The notes beneath the pieces are model-generated. The model made no database searches. It saw nothing but the letters and a program-made list of their open reading frames with translations, and was not told the origin of the DNA. A stretch of DNA of 49,325 nucleotides, taken from Penium margaritaceum (taxonomy: Eukaryota > Streptophyta > Zygnematophyceae > Desmidiales > Peniaceae). A program made the translations under genes and the position numbers. The first letter of the stretch is position 1, and the number at the start of each line of letters is the position of its first letter. The stretch covers positions 1,472 through 50,796 of the forward strand of contig SZWC01018730.1 of assembly GCA_023375785.1 (NCBI GenBank), given 5' to 3'. Positions 22,350-32,905 of this stretch are shown in pieces.

Positions 22350-23345
22350 CGCATGGTGCGGTCCCGACGTTTTTCTGATCGCCTCTAGTGGTTCACGTCT
22401 ACTTTTTTGGTCAAATCTGAGATTGAGCGTGAGCTTTCTGGTCGCCTCACGCCATGTGAGCAGGAATTTAGAGACTGTCAGTTTGCGAAGGGAATAACGT
22501 CGTTTTGCGTTAGTTTTGGAACATAGACATGATCACAACATTTATAGGGCTAGCCATGAGCTTTCGAACGCACCAAACCGTGCTTAATTTGGCCAAGCGT
22601 AGCTCAAGTTATGCTTGCCGAAGCGCAGGTCTCACCCACCACAGAAGCCTGACGCCACCACTCGCCGTGGTGCCTTCGTTCACGTGCGAAGCGCTTTTCC
22701 CAAGGCGCATATTCCATTGCACATGGTGTGGGGGTTCCCTGCACTGTTTCCACGCACCCTACCCACTTTTGGGTCGTGTTTGGTGATGGGGTGTGACGAA
22801 GTTCAAAACCTGTGCGTGGACCTACAGTTAGAATTTTGACCAAGTCCCCGAGTAACAAAACGTACTACTGAGTTTCGGACGTCGAGCCAGGATTTTGGCT
22901 AAGTCCCTCAGTAACAACCTGCACTTCTGGATCCGGTGGATGATCCACCTGATCAGGCGGATCATCCACCGGACGCCTTGGCAGGCCTATCGGAGCATTT
23001 TCTCCAGATAGTATTTTTGTTACTCGGTCCGGTCGATTATCGACCGGATTTCGAGTCGCAGCCGGCTCCCAGAGCCGCTGCGCATACCCCAACTTTGGAA
23101 GGCCATATCTCCTTCGATAGTTGTCCGATTCCGGCAAAACAACTTCCACCGGATTTAGCAACTCGTCAAATTCAGGGGCAATCCTTTATTTTAGGATCGG
23201 AGGAATTGTCGAGTCGCCAGATCCGCCGGAGCGGAGTTTCCATTTTCTTGCGGCTCGTCAGCGCCTCCCGGCGCCACACTTGGGCATGCAGAGGGGCAAT
23301 TTTTCAACAGATGGATGGTCTCAGTGTCGCTAGACAGGTGATGGG
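22350..23345. mobile_element. Roughly 1-kb palindrome-bearing insertion in C3 gag
   Basis: Alignment of C3 Gag with copia B Gag shows colinearity on both sides but nothing Gag-like here. The heptamer GGATGAG occurs at both edges (about 22,341-22,347 and 23,348-23,354), possibly a target duplication. Inside are two hairpins (22,932-22,973 and 23,028-23,048) and a near-direct repeat of AAGTCCC(C/T)(G/C)AGTAACAA about 70 bp apart (near 22,842 and 22,900). No coding domain, so it would be non-autonomous. Boundaries are approximate. Confidence 0.55.
22932..23048. repeat. Two perfect palindromes
   Basis: TCCGGTGGATGATCC (22,932-22,946) pairs perfectly with GGATCATCCACCGGA (22,959-22,973); the 12-nt spacer contains CCTGATCAGG, itself a palindrome. 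A second perfect palindrome, TCCGGTCGAT-T-ATCGACCGGA, lies at 23,028-23,048. Confidence 0.9.
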
Positions 23346-23889
23346 GACGGATGAGGACGTGCAATACGGCTGCAGGGTCTGGGATCCCGCCAGTGGTGAA
23401 GTCGCAGAGGAAGGGCTCTAGGGCTAGGCGGGAAGCCGGAGGAGCGACGGGGACGAGGGCGCGTACGGCGCGACCAGCGTCATATAGCTAGTCGACTTGA
23501 GTGGAGTTGTACGGAGGGGTGTAATAGGACCACAAGCCTTCACCTTACGCCCAGATGCAGAAGCTAAGTTCCCAGCTCTGGAACTGCTCGTCGGCCTGAA
23601 ATGGCAGGGGTGGCGTCTCAAAGTCCTTTTGCCTGCAGTTGGCACCCAGAGCGGGGCCAAGGATGGAGGTCACTGTCTGCCGCTGGCGCTGATTCTGTTG
23701 TTGTGCCAGGTAATGCGTGGCTGCAGACACAACAAGGCTAGTGTACCCAGGGGGAATGAATGGCTATGGGGCACTCGTGGGAGTCTGTGAGAACAGTGGA
23801 TGCAGTGTTGCAAGATGCTGCGTCAGGGAGGCGAGCATTTGCTAAATGACAGCCAGGGGGTCAGGGGTGCCGGCGATGACACTTGTGGG

Positions 23890-25060
23890 CTGCTTTTGGT
23901 GCTACTACTGCTGCTGCTGCTCCTGCTGCTGCTCCTATTGTAGCTATTGCTGCTGCTGCTGTTGCTACAGCTGCTACAGCTGCTACAAGAGAACGGGGGA
24001 GTTATCCCCCATGGGGGTCCCCCATATGGAGGAGGACCCCTCCCTACTGGGGCTATTAACCATGGTGGGTTTTGGTTCCCCCTCTCTTTGTTGTTTTTTT
24101 TTTTTGTGTGTGCTCTTGATGTTAACACTGATGTCAGCCTAGGATGGCTGACATCAGCAACTACCACCCCGTTATCTGCAGGGCTGTTGCTTTAGAGTTT
24201 CTCCCCTCCTTCTTTTGTTTTTTTGTGTTGATGACATGAGCAGTGACGTCCGTAGTGAGATGTTGACGTTAGTAGCCGTCGTTTTTGGTGCCGTTGCTGT
24301 GCGGCTGCAGTGGCTACTGTTATTGATGCTGCTGCTGCTGCTGCTGCTGCTAGGGCTACTACTGCTCTTGTTGCTGCTGCGGCTGCTACTGCTGTTGCTA
24401 TCGCTACTGCTGCAGCTCCTGCTGTGGTTGCTGTTGGAGCAGCAACTGTTGTTGCTGTTGCTGCTACTGCTATTGTGTGCTGCTGCGGCTGCTGTGGCTA
24501 CGGCAGCAATTATGGCAGGTGATCCTAGGGTGGGGAATTGTTTTAGCCCTTTCGTCTGTTATAGCAAGCTTTGCAACTCACTATGGACAGGAGGCTTCGA
24601 GCAGCGAGCTCGTTGCTCGCTGTCGGCAGTCTGCTGTCGGCTACGAGCAGCAGGGTCACTACTTGCAGCTTGTCGCTCACGACAAGCTGCAGGTTGCGAG
24701 CAGCAGCAACTGCTACAGGCAGCTACCGGCTGTTGCTCGCTGCTGCTACCACTGCAACCGGCTGCTGCTACTGCTTGCTGCTGCTTGCTGCTACGGCAGT
24801 TGCGGCTGCTGCGGCTTCCTGCTGCTGTTGCTTGCTGTTGCTGCTACTACTGCTCCTCGTTGCCGCTGTTGTTACTGTTACAAGCTCCTGCTATTGGCCG
24901 TCGCTACTGCTTGCTCCAGTGGGCTACTGGTGCTGCAAGCTGTTGCTACTACTGGCTGCTGCTGCTTCACAGCTTTTGCTGGCTGCTGCTGCCACTACTC
25001 GCTGCTGTTGCTTGCCGGTACTGTCGTAACAAGCTGCTGGTGTTGCTCGCTAGTGCAAGT
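23890..25060 (-). repeat. C3 leader: CAG/CTG trinucleotide-rich DNA
   Basis: On the plus strand this is dense in CTG/GCT triplets (longest runs near 24,330-24,350), so it reads CAG-rich in the C3 sense. Long plus-strand frames here encode Leu/Ala/Cys runs and are composition artefacts. Copia B has an equivalent CAG-rich stretch between its primer site and gag (28,140-28,640), which supports reading this as the C3 5' leader. Hairpins CTGATGTCAGCC/GGCTGACATCAG (24,128-24,157) and TGCAGCTTGTCG/CGACAAGCTGCA (24,664-24,691) are perfect. Confidence 0.7.
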
Positions 25061-25189
25061 TACTACACTTGGGTGACATTACTGCGTACGCCGTTGCCCA
25101 TAGGTGTTGAACGTGGCCTGCCGCTCACCTCTTCCCATCACGCGTGCGGGTCAGTGTTGCCGGAAAAATCCGGCTGAATTGCCCTTGGC

Positions 25190-27331
25190 CCAGTGGCCAT
25201 GGCAAACAATCTGACGCCAGTGTCGGTTCCCTCTGTCACACCTGATCCAATGCTAGTGTCAGACCCCTCTGGCACACCCGATCTCGTACCAATGTCAGTC
25301 CCCTCTTCCACACTTGATCCCGTACGTGCGTCAGTCCCCTCTGGCATACGTGATGCCGTGCCAGAGTCAGCCCCCTCTGTCACACCTCTTCGCGTGCATG
25401 CACCCATGCCCCCTACAGCTCTGGCTCAACAGCCTTCCCCGCAACTTGAGGTGAGCGTCGCATCTGGCTACTCTCATGAGCCCGGTGGTCGTCTTCGACC
25501 ATTCGCCTCTAGGGCTCAGCGGACTGCTAACTCAGCGCCCAGGCACCCGACTCGTAGTGTTCAGAGTGGCGAGCCTAGCACGAAGGCCCTTGGCTTGAGT
25601 GTCCAGGCAGACTACATTGAGGTACACCTAGCATGTCCTGTCGGCCACAAGTTGGTCTCTCGAGAGTTCTTGGTCGCTTGCGATGCCGCAGCCGACCTTG
25701 TCGTGGTCAGAACGAGTCTGGAGGGGTGTGTCTTAGCTACCCGGAGCACTCCCTGGACGACGCCTGATCCAGGCACATTGAAGGAGGCACTCTCAGCTCA
25801 AGATGGAGACTTGTGGCATGCTGCTTGTGAGGATGAGCTGAGAGCCATTCGTGAGCACGGTGCCTATGAGCTTGTCGACCTCCCGCCTGGACGGAAGGCT
25901 GTACAGGCCAAGTGGGTCTTTTGCAAGAAGGTGATCCCTGGTGGCACACAACATCGCTACAAGGCTCGTTTGACGGCCAAGGGGTTCTCCCTGGTTGAGG
26001 GAGTAGATTTCACCGACACCTTTGCACCCGTAGGCCGCATGACCACCGCTCGCGCCCTATTCGGGGTTGTTGTTCACCACGACTAGTAGCTGCACCAGAT
26101 GGACGTGAACAACGCGTTCCTCCATGGCACCTTAGCGGAGGAGATCTACATGGTCCAACCACCTGGTTTTGAGGTCAATGACAAGGTCTGGCACTTGCGC
26201 AAGGCCTTGTACGGCCTGAAACAGTCACCCAAGTGCTGGAACTTGGAGATCACCGGCACACTGACACGTGCCGCTTACGTACAGAGTGACATTGTCCCGT
26301 CCCTCTTTCTCATGTGGACAGCTAAGAGCTTCACCACCATCCTGGTCTATGTGGACGACCTCCTGATTGCGTCTCCTTCTATGGAGGCCGTGAAGGAGGC
26401 CAAGGCAGTCCTCCAAGCTGCCTACAGAATGGAGGACCTTGGTCCTGCAGCTGAGTTCCTCGGGATGGAGATCGTGCGTGATCATCAGTGACGGACACTC
26501 TTGTTGCATTAGGCACGTTCCGTTTGCATGGTGGGGGAGCAGATTGCTGATCTCCTGGGTGCAGTTCCTACAGCCTCTACCCCAATCACACCTGACGGGC
26601 AAGATGCTATGAAGGTAGATGATCCTGCAGACCTGGGAGAGACAGTGGATGTGAACCTGTACTTGCGTCTGATTGGCTGTTTAATGTACTTGGCCACTAC
26701 CACACGACCCGACATTGCCTTTGTGTTCAACCTCCTTGCACACTTTTCAAAGTATCCTCGGGTGAGAGCCCTTCATGCGGCTGTGTGAGTGGTGTGGTAC
26801 GTGATGTCCACACCGTACCTCGGACTCTGCTTTTGACGGCAGTGTTCGGTGGTAGTCGATGGCTACACAGACAGTGACTGGACGTAGAGTCCTGATGGGC
26901 GTAGTTAGACAGGCTACGTGTTCCTGCTTGGTGGCACGGCTGTGTTGAGGCACAGTGGCAAGAAAGGTTGTATGGTACGTAGCTCATGAGAGGCTGAGTA
27001 TGTTGCTCTGGGGGCTAGGGCTAATGTGGCAGTGTGGATGCAACTTCTATTTCGTGAGTTGCGACAGTCCGTGCCTTGAATCATTCTTCACTGCAACAAC
27101 CAGAGTACTCTTGCCATTGCAGAGAACTCTGGTGTGTTTCATGCGCGCACGAAGCACATTGCTGTTGAGAATCACTTTGTGCGTGATGTTGTGGAGCGAC
27201 AGGTGATCTCCGTCATCTGGGTCGGCACGGACATGCAGCGGGCTGACTTCTTGACCAAGGCACTTGCGCACGGAAAGTTCATGGTGGCCATTCGTTCTGT
27301 CGGGCTACGTCCCTTGCTTGAGAGTGGCTGA
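25190..27331 (+). pseudogene. Copia A pol remnant (linker, RT, RNase H), 5'-truncated
   Basis: Colinear with the 3' half of copia B (32,970-35,176). The linker repeats VSVPSVTPDP; RT shows VQAKWVFCKK, YKARLTAKGFSLVEG, FTDTFAPVGR. After a double stop near 26,085 it continues [28 protein letters not shown] and an intact YVDD at 26,348-26,359. More stops follow (near 26,489, 26,510, 26,786, 26,836, 26,886 and 26,988). RNase H ends with KHIAVENHFVRDVV and FLTKALAHGKF, stop at 27,329-27,331. No gag, protease or integrase upstream: at about 25,180 the similarity to B ends and C3 leader-type DNA begins. Confidence 0.88.
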
Positions 27332-27429
27332 GATTGGGGTGTGTGAGCATGGACTGTTGAGCATCCTGTTGTGCACCTATGTCAGTTCTGCACGTGTATG
27401 GACATGCGTACCATCGGGTCATGGGGGAG

Positions 27430-28075
27430 TGTTGTGATGTGAGTTGTTTTCGTCCATTTGTACAGCTTACTGTGACCACTCGGCCGTGTCCATGCTCATG
27501 CAGATCCGTGATGCGGGCCCACCTACCACCGGAGCACTGACGGTTGGTGGATCCATCCACTTGCAGCTGCTAGGCGACTGCCACGACGTCTCGGGTGCTT
27601 GCTGAAGTGCTCTGTAGTTTTTCTACAGACGCTTGAGCTTCCTCGGTGGACTGGCTCTCGAGCCCGATTTGCATGTTTTGCATTGTCTGTCCACCGATCG
27701 ATTCCGGACTTGTGCGTGTAACCAGTCGTAGCGTCCAGCTTGAGATTCTGCATCTCTAGGTTCAGACGGTGTTGAGGTTGGATGCATGTGCATAGAGTTG
27801 CAGCCAGAATAATGGTTTTGAGCCAGCTTTAGGACAAACTGACACTGTCGCGTGCGTCACCCACTGTGTGCCGCGGCAGGTATTTATACTGTGTGCTTGT
27901 CAGTTGTCATTCCTCTCTGCATTACTAAGCTAATGGAGCTTATGAGACTTTGCGCGTCTCCCTAGCCTGATCCTTGCTATTTCTTTCACCTGCTTGCTTG
28001 CTTGTGCGCCAGTTGACTGGACAGTATAGCCAAATTAGTAGCAGCAAGGTTAGGAAGCTTTCTAGCAATTTCTCA
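27430..28075 (+). repeat. Shared LTR between copia A and copia B (646 bp)
   Basis: Starts TGTTGTGATGTGAG just after the polypurine tract ATGGGGGAG of copia A and ends ...TTTCTCA. The primer site of B follows at once. It therefore serves as 3' LTR of A and 5' LTR of B. A TATA-like TATTTATA lies at 27,881-27,888. It matches 35,275-35,920 (also 646 bp) and 44,388-45,029. Confidence 0.92.
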
Positions 28076-28087
28076 TGGTATCGGAGC
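28076..28087 (+). other. Primer-binding site of copia B
   Basis: TGGTATCGGAGC directly abuts the LTR end. It differs at one position from TGGTATCAGAGC, the copia primer site complementary to the 3' end of initiator Met-tRNA. Confidence 0.9.
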
Positions 28088-28139
28088 AATGAGACCTATC
28101 TCGTTGAGCTGCATCGCAGAGACCCAGCACCGGTAGCAA

Positions 28140-28997
28140 CAATGAGAGTCATCGCCGCCGCCACATCCGGGGACCCGTCACAGTCGACGTTAGCAGCAGC
28201 GATGTCACCACGCAATCGCCACCACCATAGCAAGTAGAGCTGCGACAGTGACGATATCTAGCTTCCACACCGGTGAGCAGCAGAAGCACCGGGTGGCAGC
28301 AGCAGCCCTGTCTGGCTACCAGCCTGTACACCAAATAAAAAGAAAAAAGGAGTAGCAGCCCGCATCTGTAGCTTGCGGCGGCGGCTGCTAGCAATTGCAG
28401 CGTACAGCGGCGGCAGTAGCTTGCAGCAGTGACGGCAGCAGCAGGCGTGAACAGCAGTAGTAGTGCAGTAGCAGCAGCGAAGCAGGAGCGGCATTGCAGC
28501 TGCTGTAGTGACAGCAGCAACATTGGCAGCTGCAGCATTGTAGCAGCGGCAGCGGCTACAGCAGCACAGCAGCAGACCTGCCGCTGCAGCAGCGGCGGCC
28601 TTGCACAGCACTGCTGCTGCACAGCAGTGCTACACAGCTACGCAGAAACTGCGCAGCACTGTGTAGGCCTGCGTGGCACTACGTAGGCCTATGTGGCACT
28701 GCACAGGCCTGCTCAGTCCTTGCGCAGCCGCGAGCAAGGGGTGACGAGGTCACCTCCACCGGTCATGCGAGTTCGCATGACCTCCAAAAAGCAAATCACT
28801 GGCGTAGAAAACGTTAGCAAAAAAACGCTAACGGTTTTTCGCTAGCGTAAAAACACTGACGTCAGCATAGGCTGTGATGACGTCAGGAATTGTGGGGTCA
28901 AAACGTAAATTTTTTTCAACGTTTCAACTCCTCAAGAAACGCTGTCAGTTTCTCGTTCGGAGCATTTTTGACATTTGGCCCCATACTCAGCATTGCG
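28140..28997 (+). promoter_or_regulatory. Copia B leader: CAG-rich, hairpins and twin TGACGTCA sites
   Basis: The untranslated leader before gag. About 28,160-28,625 is rich in CAG/GCAG triplets. A short tandem unit around TAGGCCT..GTGGCACT repeats at about 28,662-28,715. Three hairpins follow: GGTGAC/GTCACC (28,740-28,754), GGTCATGCGA/TCGCATGACC (28,761-28,782, 2-nt loop) and CGTTAGC/GCTAACG (28,812-28,833). Two TGACGTCA octamers (28,857-28,864 and 28,878-28,885) match the bZIP/CRE consensus; a regulatory role is inferred. Confidence 0.6.
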
Positions 28998-30465
28998 ATG
29001 GCGCCGGTCCGTGACAAGAGCAAAGGGCTGGTTGACGCCTCTTCCTCCTCTTTGGGCGTTATGAGTCCGCGGTCGCAGTCCCTCATGATCGATGAGCTTC
29101 GTCAGTCGCAGGACGAGATGCGCCGGCAGCAGCAGAGGCAGTCCGACACGTTGCAGGAGATCACAGAGTTACTGCGAGGTTGTTCGATGGCTTCACAGCA
29201 GCCACCTGGAGGATCTACTAGAGCTGCACCATCTACTCAGCAGTTTACACAGGATCGCGACCTCAGCACCACTCATCACAGGTTCACACTTGGGATGAGG
29301 AGGAGGTTGAGGATGACTCACGCGAGCACGAGATTCGTGTGCTTGAAGAGCACATTCGTGAGTTGCGTCTGGGATCACAGCCTCGCACTCCGCCACCTCG
29401 CCGGCACGATCAGCCATGTTGTTCAGCAACGTTCACCTTTGGTGGTGTTTCCCTCATTGGTGGGCTCCCCATACCCCGTCCACCGTCTCCCAAGCCTGAG
29501 GTCGCCCTCCTTACGGAGCGGCGACCGAAGGACTTTGAGACACCTCCACCCCGTTACGATAGCGACGAGGGCTTTGATTATTGGGAGACCTTGTTTCAGG
29601 TATGGGCCAATTCTGAGGGTGTCTGGCCCTACTGCCACAGCCTGCACCAGACCCGCGACGCTCACCAGGTCCAGACAGCAGCGAGAGCAATGCGTGATCT
29701 CCTCTACGCCATGCCGCAAGAGACTGTGGTCGACTTCCGACCCTTTCTCGGTTAGACCGGGAGCGGGATTGGAGCAGATCCACGTCAGGGCTGGGAGCTG
29801 GCCCTGACACTTCTCACTTTGGAGACCCATGCCACAAGGGCGGCTTGACTACGTGAGTTTCACTCCCTCCGTCAGGGTCCTACGGAGCTTGCAGCTGACT
29901 ACTGGAGGCGCGCGATGTGCCTTTACACGCGCCTTGGGACCGGTGGCGGGACACAATTGTGGGCACTCGACACCATCATGATGTGGGCGTATTTGGACCA
30001 CGTGAAGCTCTTTACGGGCTTCAATCGTGTGGCTCTTTCTGAGTTATCTAAGTCACTACAACTGCTTCCTTGGACCCATCGCTACTTGATCCAGGCCACA
30101 TCGGCTCATGAGGCTGCCATCGCCCATCAGCAGAGTCCACTTGTTACAGCAGTGACTGCGACCCCTCCTACGCCTCTGTCCCAGCTCACTAGTCCCACCT
30201 TCACCGCTTCCTCGTCCTCCTCCTCTACCCCGAGCGGCCACACTCAAGGCGTCGCAGCGGCCACACAGGGGAAGAAGGGGAAGAAGCAACATGGGAAGGG
30301 ACAGCAACAGTAGCAACAGCAGCCGGCAAGTAGTGGCACTGGACGTTCTGTCCACTACTACAACTGTGGAGGCGCTCACCGCTACACAGAGTGTGAGCAG
30401 CCCCTTGATTGGACTCGGATCATGCGTGGCCTTCAAGCGGCACACACGCAGCCAATTCCTTGAGT
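28998..30465 (+). pseudogene. Copia B Gag remnant
   Basis: ATG at 28,998 opens MAPVRDKSKGLVDASSSS with a Gln/Arg-rich segment (DELRQSQDEMRRQQQRQSD), probably helical. A frameshift near 29,330 moves to LEEHIRELRLGSQ and then KDFETPPPRYDSDEGFDYWETLF. A stop follows at about 29,755. The capsid-like part continues EFHSLRQGPTELAADYWRRAMCLYT, then a Lys/Gln-rich basic tail. The zinc knuckle is degenerate: YYNCGGAHRYTEC (about 30,355-30,395) has lost the first Cys and one spacer residue. With broken frames and a damaged knuckle, no functional Gag is expected. Confidence 0.82.
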
Positions 30466-32243
30466 GACACATGGAGTGGGCGCACCGCGACCACGAGTGC
30501 AGCAGACGCATCCGCTTCACCAGGCGGCAGCGGTGATGTGGACCCTCGAGATCGCACGATCGTGGAGCTTTGTCAGCTGTTGGCGCTTCATACTCAAGGA
30601 GGTGCGAGTGTGTTGTCACAGCCGAGTGGTCCTAACACAGCTTGTTTTACTGCCTCTGTTACTTGTGATGATGCTTGTGGTGGAGCCATGTTGGCTTGCG
30701 ATGAGGATGGACATGACAGTACCGACTGGCATGACGAGTCACAGATGTGTGTTGTTCGTCGTTGTCCTGAGTCCTCTGCTGAGTGTCCAACAGAGGCAGA
30801 GTATTCTGTGGCACGTTGCTCAGTGTCGACGACCGGTCGTGAGCCGAGTGGCACCTGGATTTTTGACTCTCGGGCCATCCATCACATGACCTGTCGTCGT
30901 AGTGACTTCGTTGTGCGCCGTCCCGTTGCGTCCATTCGGTCTGTTCGCACATGGTCTGGTTAGTCGTTGCCTGTGCAGGGAGTTGGGGTTGTGCGGTTTG
31001 ATGATCCGTCTGGCCCCTTGTACATTTCTGATGTGCTCTTTGTCCCTGCTCTTAAGCTCAGCCTCCTCTTTGTTCGTGCATGCACCAGGATGGGTCTCAC
31101 TATTGAGCACTCTGCTCACTCTGCCACAGTGACTGCTCTTGACACACGTGCCATCGTGCTTCGTGCCTCTGTTGTTGATGACCTGTATCGTGTGTCTCGT
31201 TGCATTCCCTCTGTTTCTTCTCCCCCTCTCTCCTCTGCACGTGTGCTTGTCACTGGTGTTCTCTCCCCTGAGCACCAACGCTTGTTTCATCGTCGCCTCT
31301 GCCATGTGAGCTCGAACATTGTGTCCAAGCTCATTCGAACCTTGGCCAGCCCTCGGTCTTGACGCAGCTTCTTTTGAGAAACCTCCCAAGACCGACTGTC
31401 GTTTTTGCGCCAAGTGTAAGATGCATCGCTGCTGTTACCCTGACTCCTCCTCCCGGGCACTATGCCCACAAGAGGTGGCCACTCAGACCTTCTCGGTCCT
31501 CTCCCAGTCGAGTCCCTCTCTGATCGGTGTCGGTATGTTCTCACCTTGACCGATGACTTCACCCGGATGCGGTGGGACTATAGCCTCCTCCACAAGAGCG
31601 ATGCCACATTGGCGGTCCGCCTGTGGCTTGTGATGGCTGAGCTTTAGTCTCGTCACACCCTGCACATGTTTTGCTCAGGTCGTGGTGGCGAGTTCTTAGG
31701 CGAGATGGATGCCTACTTTGCCGAGCACGGTATCTTTCACCAGCTTCCGCCCCTGCTACACCACAACAGAACGATGTGTTTGAGCGTTGGAACCGCACCA
31801 TGAGGGATGCGGTTTGCACTATGCGATCTGAGTGCGGTCTTCCGGAGTACTTTGCCTTTGAGGGCTTCTCTTACATGACGTGGGTCTGGAACCGCTTACC
31901 GCATGGTCCACTTCTAAACCATGTCACACCGTACGAGTTGTGGTTTGGCCATCGTGCTGATCTCTGTCATGCCCGCGTTTGGGGGTCCCTCGCTTGTGTC
32001 TGGTACACCGAGGACCAGCAGAGGTCCAAGGTCTCACCTCGGGGACGCATGTGTACCTTCCTCAGCATCTCCTCGCGATTAAAGGCCTCGCGCTTTTGGG
32101 ACCCTGCTCGCCATCGCATTGTCGAGTCTCGAGATGCTCTCTTCTTTGAGGCTATCACCTACCGCGACTTGTCCAGCATTCTGTCGCTGTCCACCGACCA
32201 CGTCCTAATTGTGTGGCCTCCCGATGGATGGGGGAGTCTAAAC
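30466..32243 (+). pseudogene. Copia B protease, GAG-pre-integrase and integrase remnant
   Basis: The protease site reads WIFDSRAIHHMT (about 30,856-30,890) where DSGA..HM is usual. After a stop at 30,961 the frame resumes with GAG-pre-integrase (HRRLCHVSSNIVSKL) and, in another frame, CRFCAKCKMHR. Integrase shows HSDLLGPLPVESL, TLTDDFTRMRWDYSLLHKSD, then GRGGEFLGEMDAYF where the second catalytic Asp (DRGGEF) is Gly. After a frameshift at about 31,740, PQQNDVFERWNRTMRD keeps the Glu context, followed by WNRLPHGPLLNHVTPYELWFG and RHRIVESRDALFFE. A solo LTR interrupts the linker at 32,244. Confidence 0.85.
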
Positions 32244-32898
32244 TGTTAGCTACTGAGCTAACCACCTCTGGCAGAGAAGCCGCGAAACCAAAAAAGCTCA
32301 CAAAGGTTTTTAAGGCCTTCTTCCTTTTTTGACATGTGTCATGCACCCCAAACTTAATCAGGCATACAATTCACCTTCAAGAGTACTAACGCATTAGCAT
32401 TACATCTCAAGAAGAGGTCAAGTCGTCAATACGCAAGAGAGCATCAAGCAAGGGTAAACTGATCAGCATGCAAGACAAGTCCTTTTATAGCTGTCTGTCC
32501 AGTCCTAGAACTCAAAAGCACATTCCTGGGAAGTGGCCTGAACCAGCCACGTCACCAATAGACTTGCACTGTGGGCTTGACACATAAGCATCCTAGTGTC
32601 AAGGTGACAGACCAACCATGTAACATCCAAGAAGCTACGGACTTTCTTTCTTGGAAGCTTCCACAGTAAACAAGATGTGCATGGGGCCAGGATCGAACTC
32701 GTGACCTCTCACTTGGCCAAATCAACAAAATGGCCAAGGTAACCACTCACCCATATGGTGTACTCACAGGTCATATCTCACATGAGACAGAGCATAGTTG
32801 AGTCACATCACAACGGATCCAGGAGTCATACCTCCACAAGGGGCAGAGAATTCCTGATCCATCCTACAATACTGAATAAGGTGCAAAAACAATCAACA
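32244..32898. mobile_element. Solo LTR inside copia B with TAAAC target duplication
   Basis: Starts TGTTAGCTACTGAG and ends ...CAATCAACA, so it has TG...CA ends, and is 655 bp long. TAAAC immediately precedes it (32,239-32,243) and follows it (32,899-32,903), a perfect 5-bp target duplication as left by copia or gypsy integrase. No internal coding region, so it is a solo LTR or similar unit. It splits the integrase-RT linker of copia B, so it arrived after B. No second copy of this family in the window. Confidence 0.8.
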
Positions 32899-32905
32899 TA
32901 AACCT

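Larger units (their letters stand above)
21447..23790 (-). pseudogene. C3 Gag remnant, split by an insertion
   Basis: The N-terminal part is at about 23,420-23,790 (KDFETPPLPFQADEQFQSWELSF, like KDFETPPPRYDSDEGFDYWETLF of copia B). The C-terminal part resumes near 22,350 with HLLREFNSLHMGETETVTAYGQRAKEI and ends with a CX2CX4HX4C knuckle, CHNCGQPGHGWYTC, at about 21,839-21,880. The two halves flank about 1 kb of unrelated DNA. The similarity to B Gag shows C3 and A/B are related families. Stops and the insertion make it a pseudogene. Confidence 0.8.

Noticed and set aside
24215..25177. 320-codon Leu/Cys-rich frame resembling a membrane protein
   Set aside because: It is a translation of CTG/GCT triplet runs in the C3 leader, antisense to that element.
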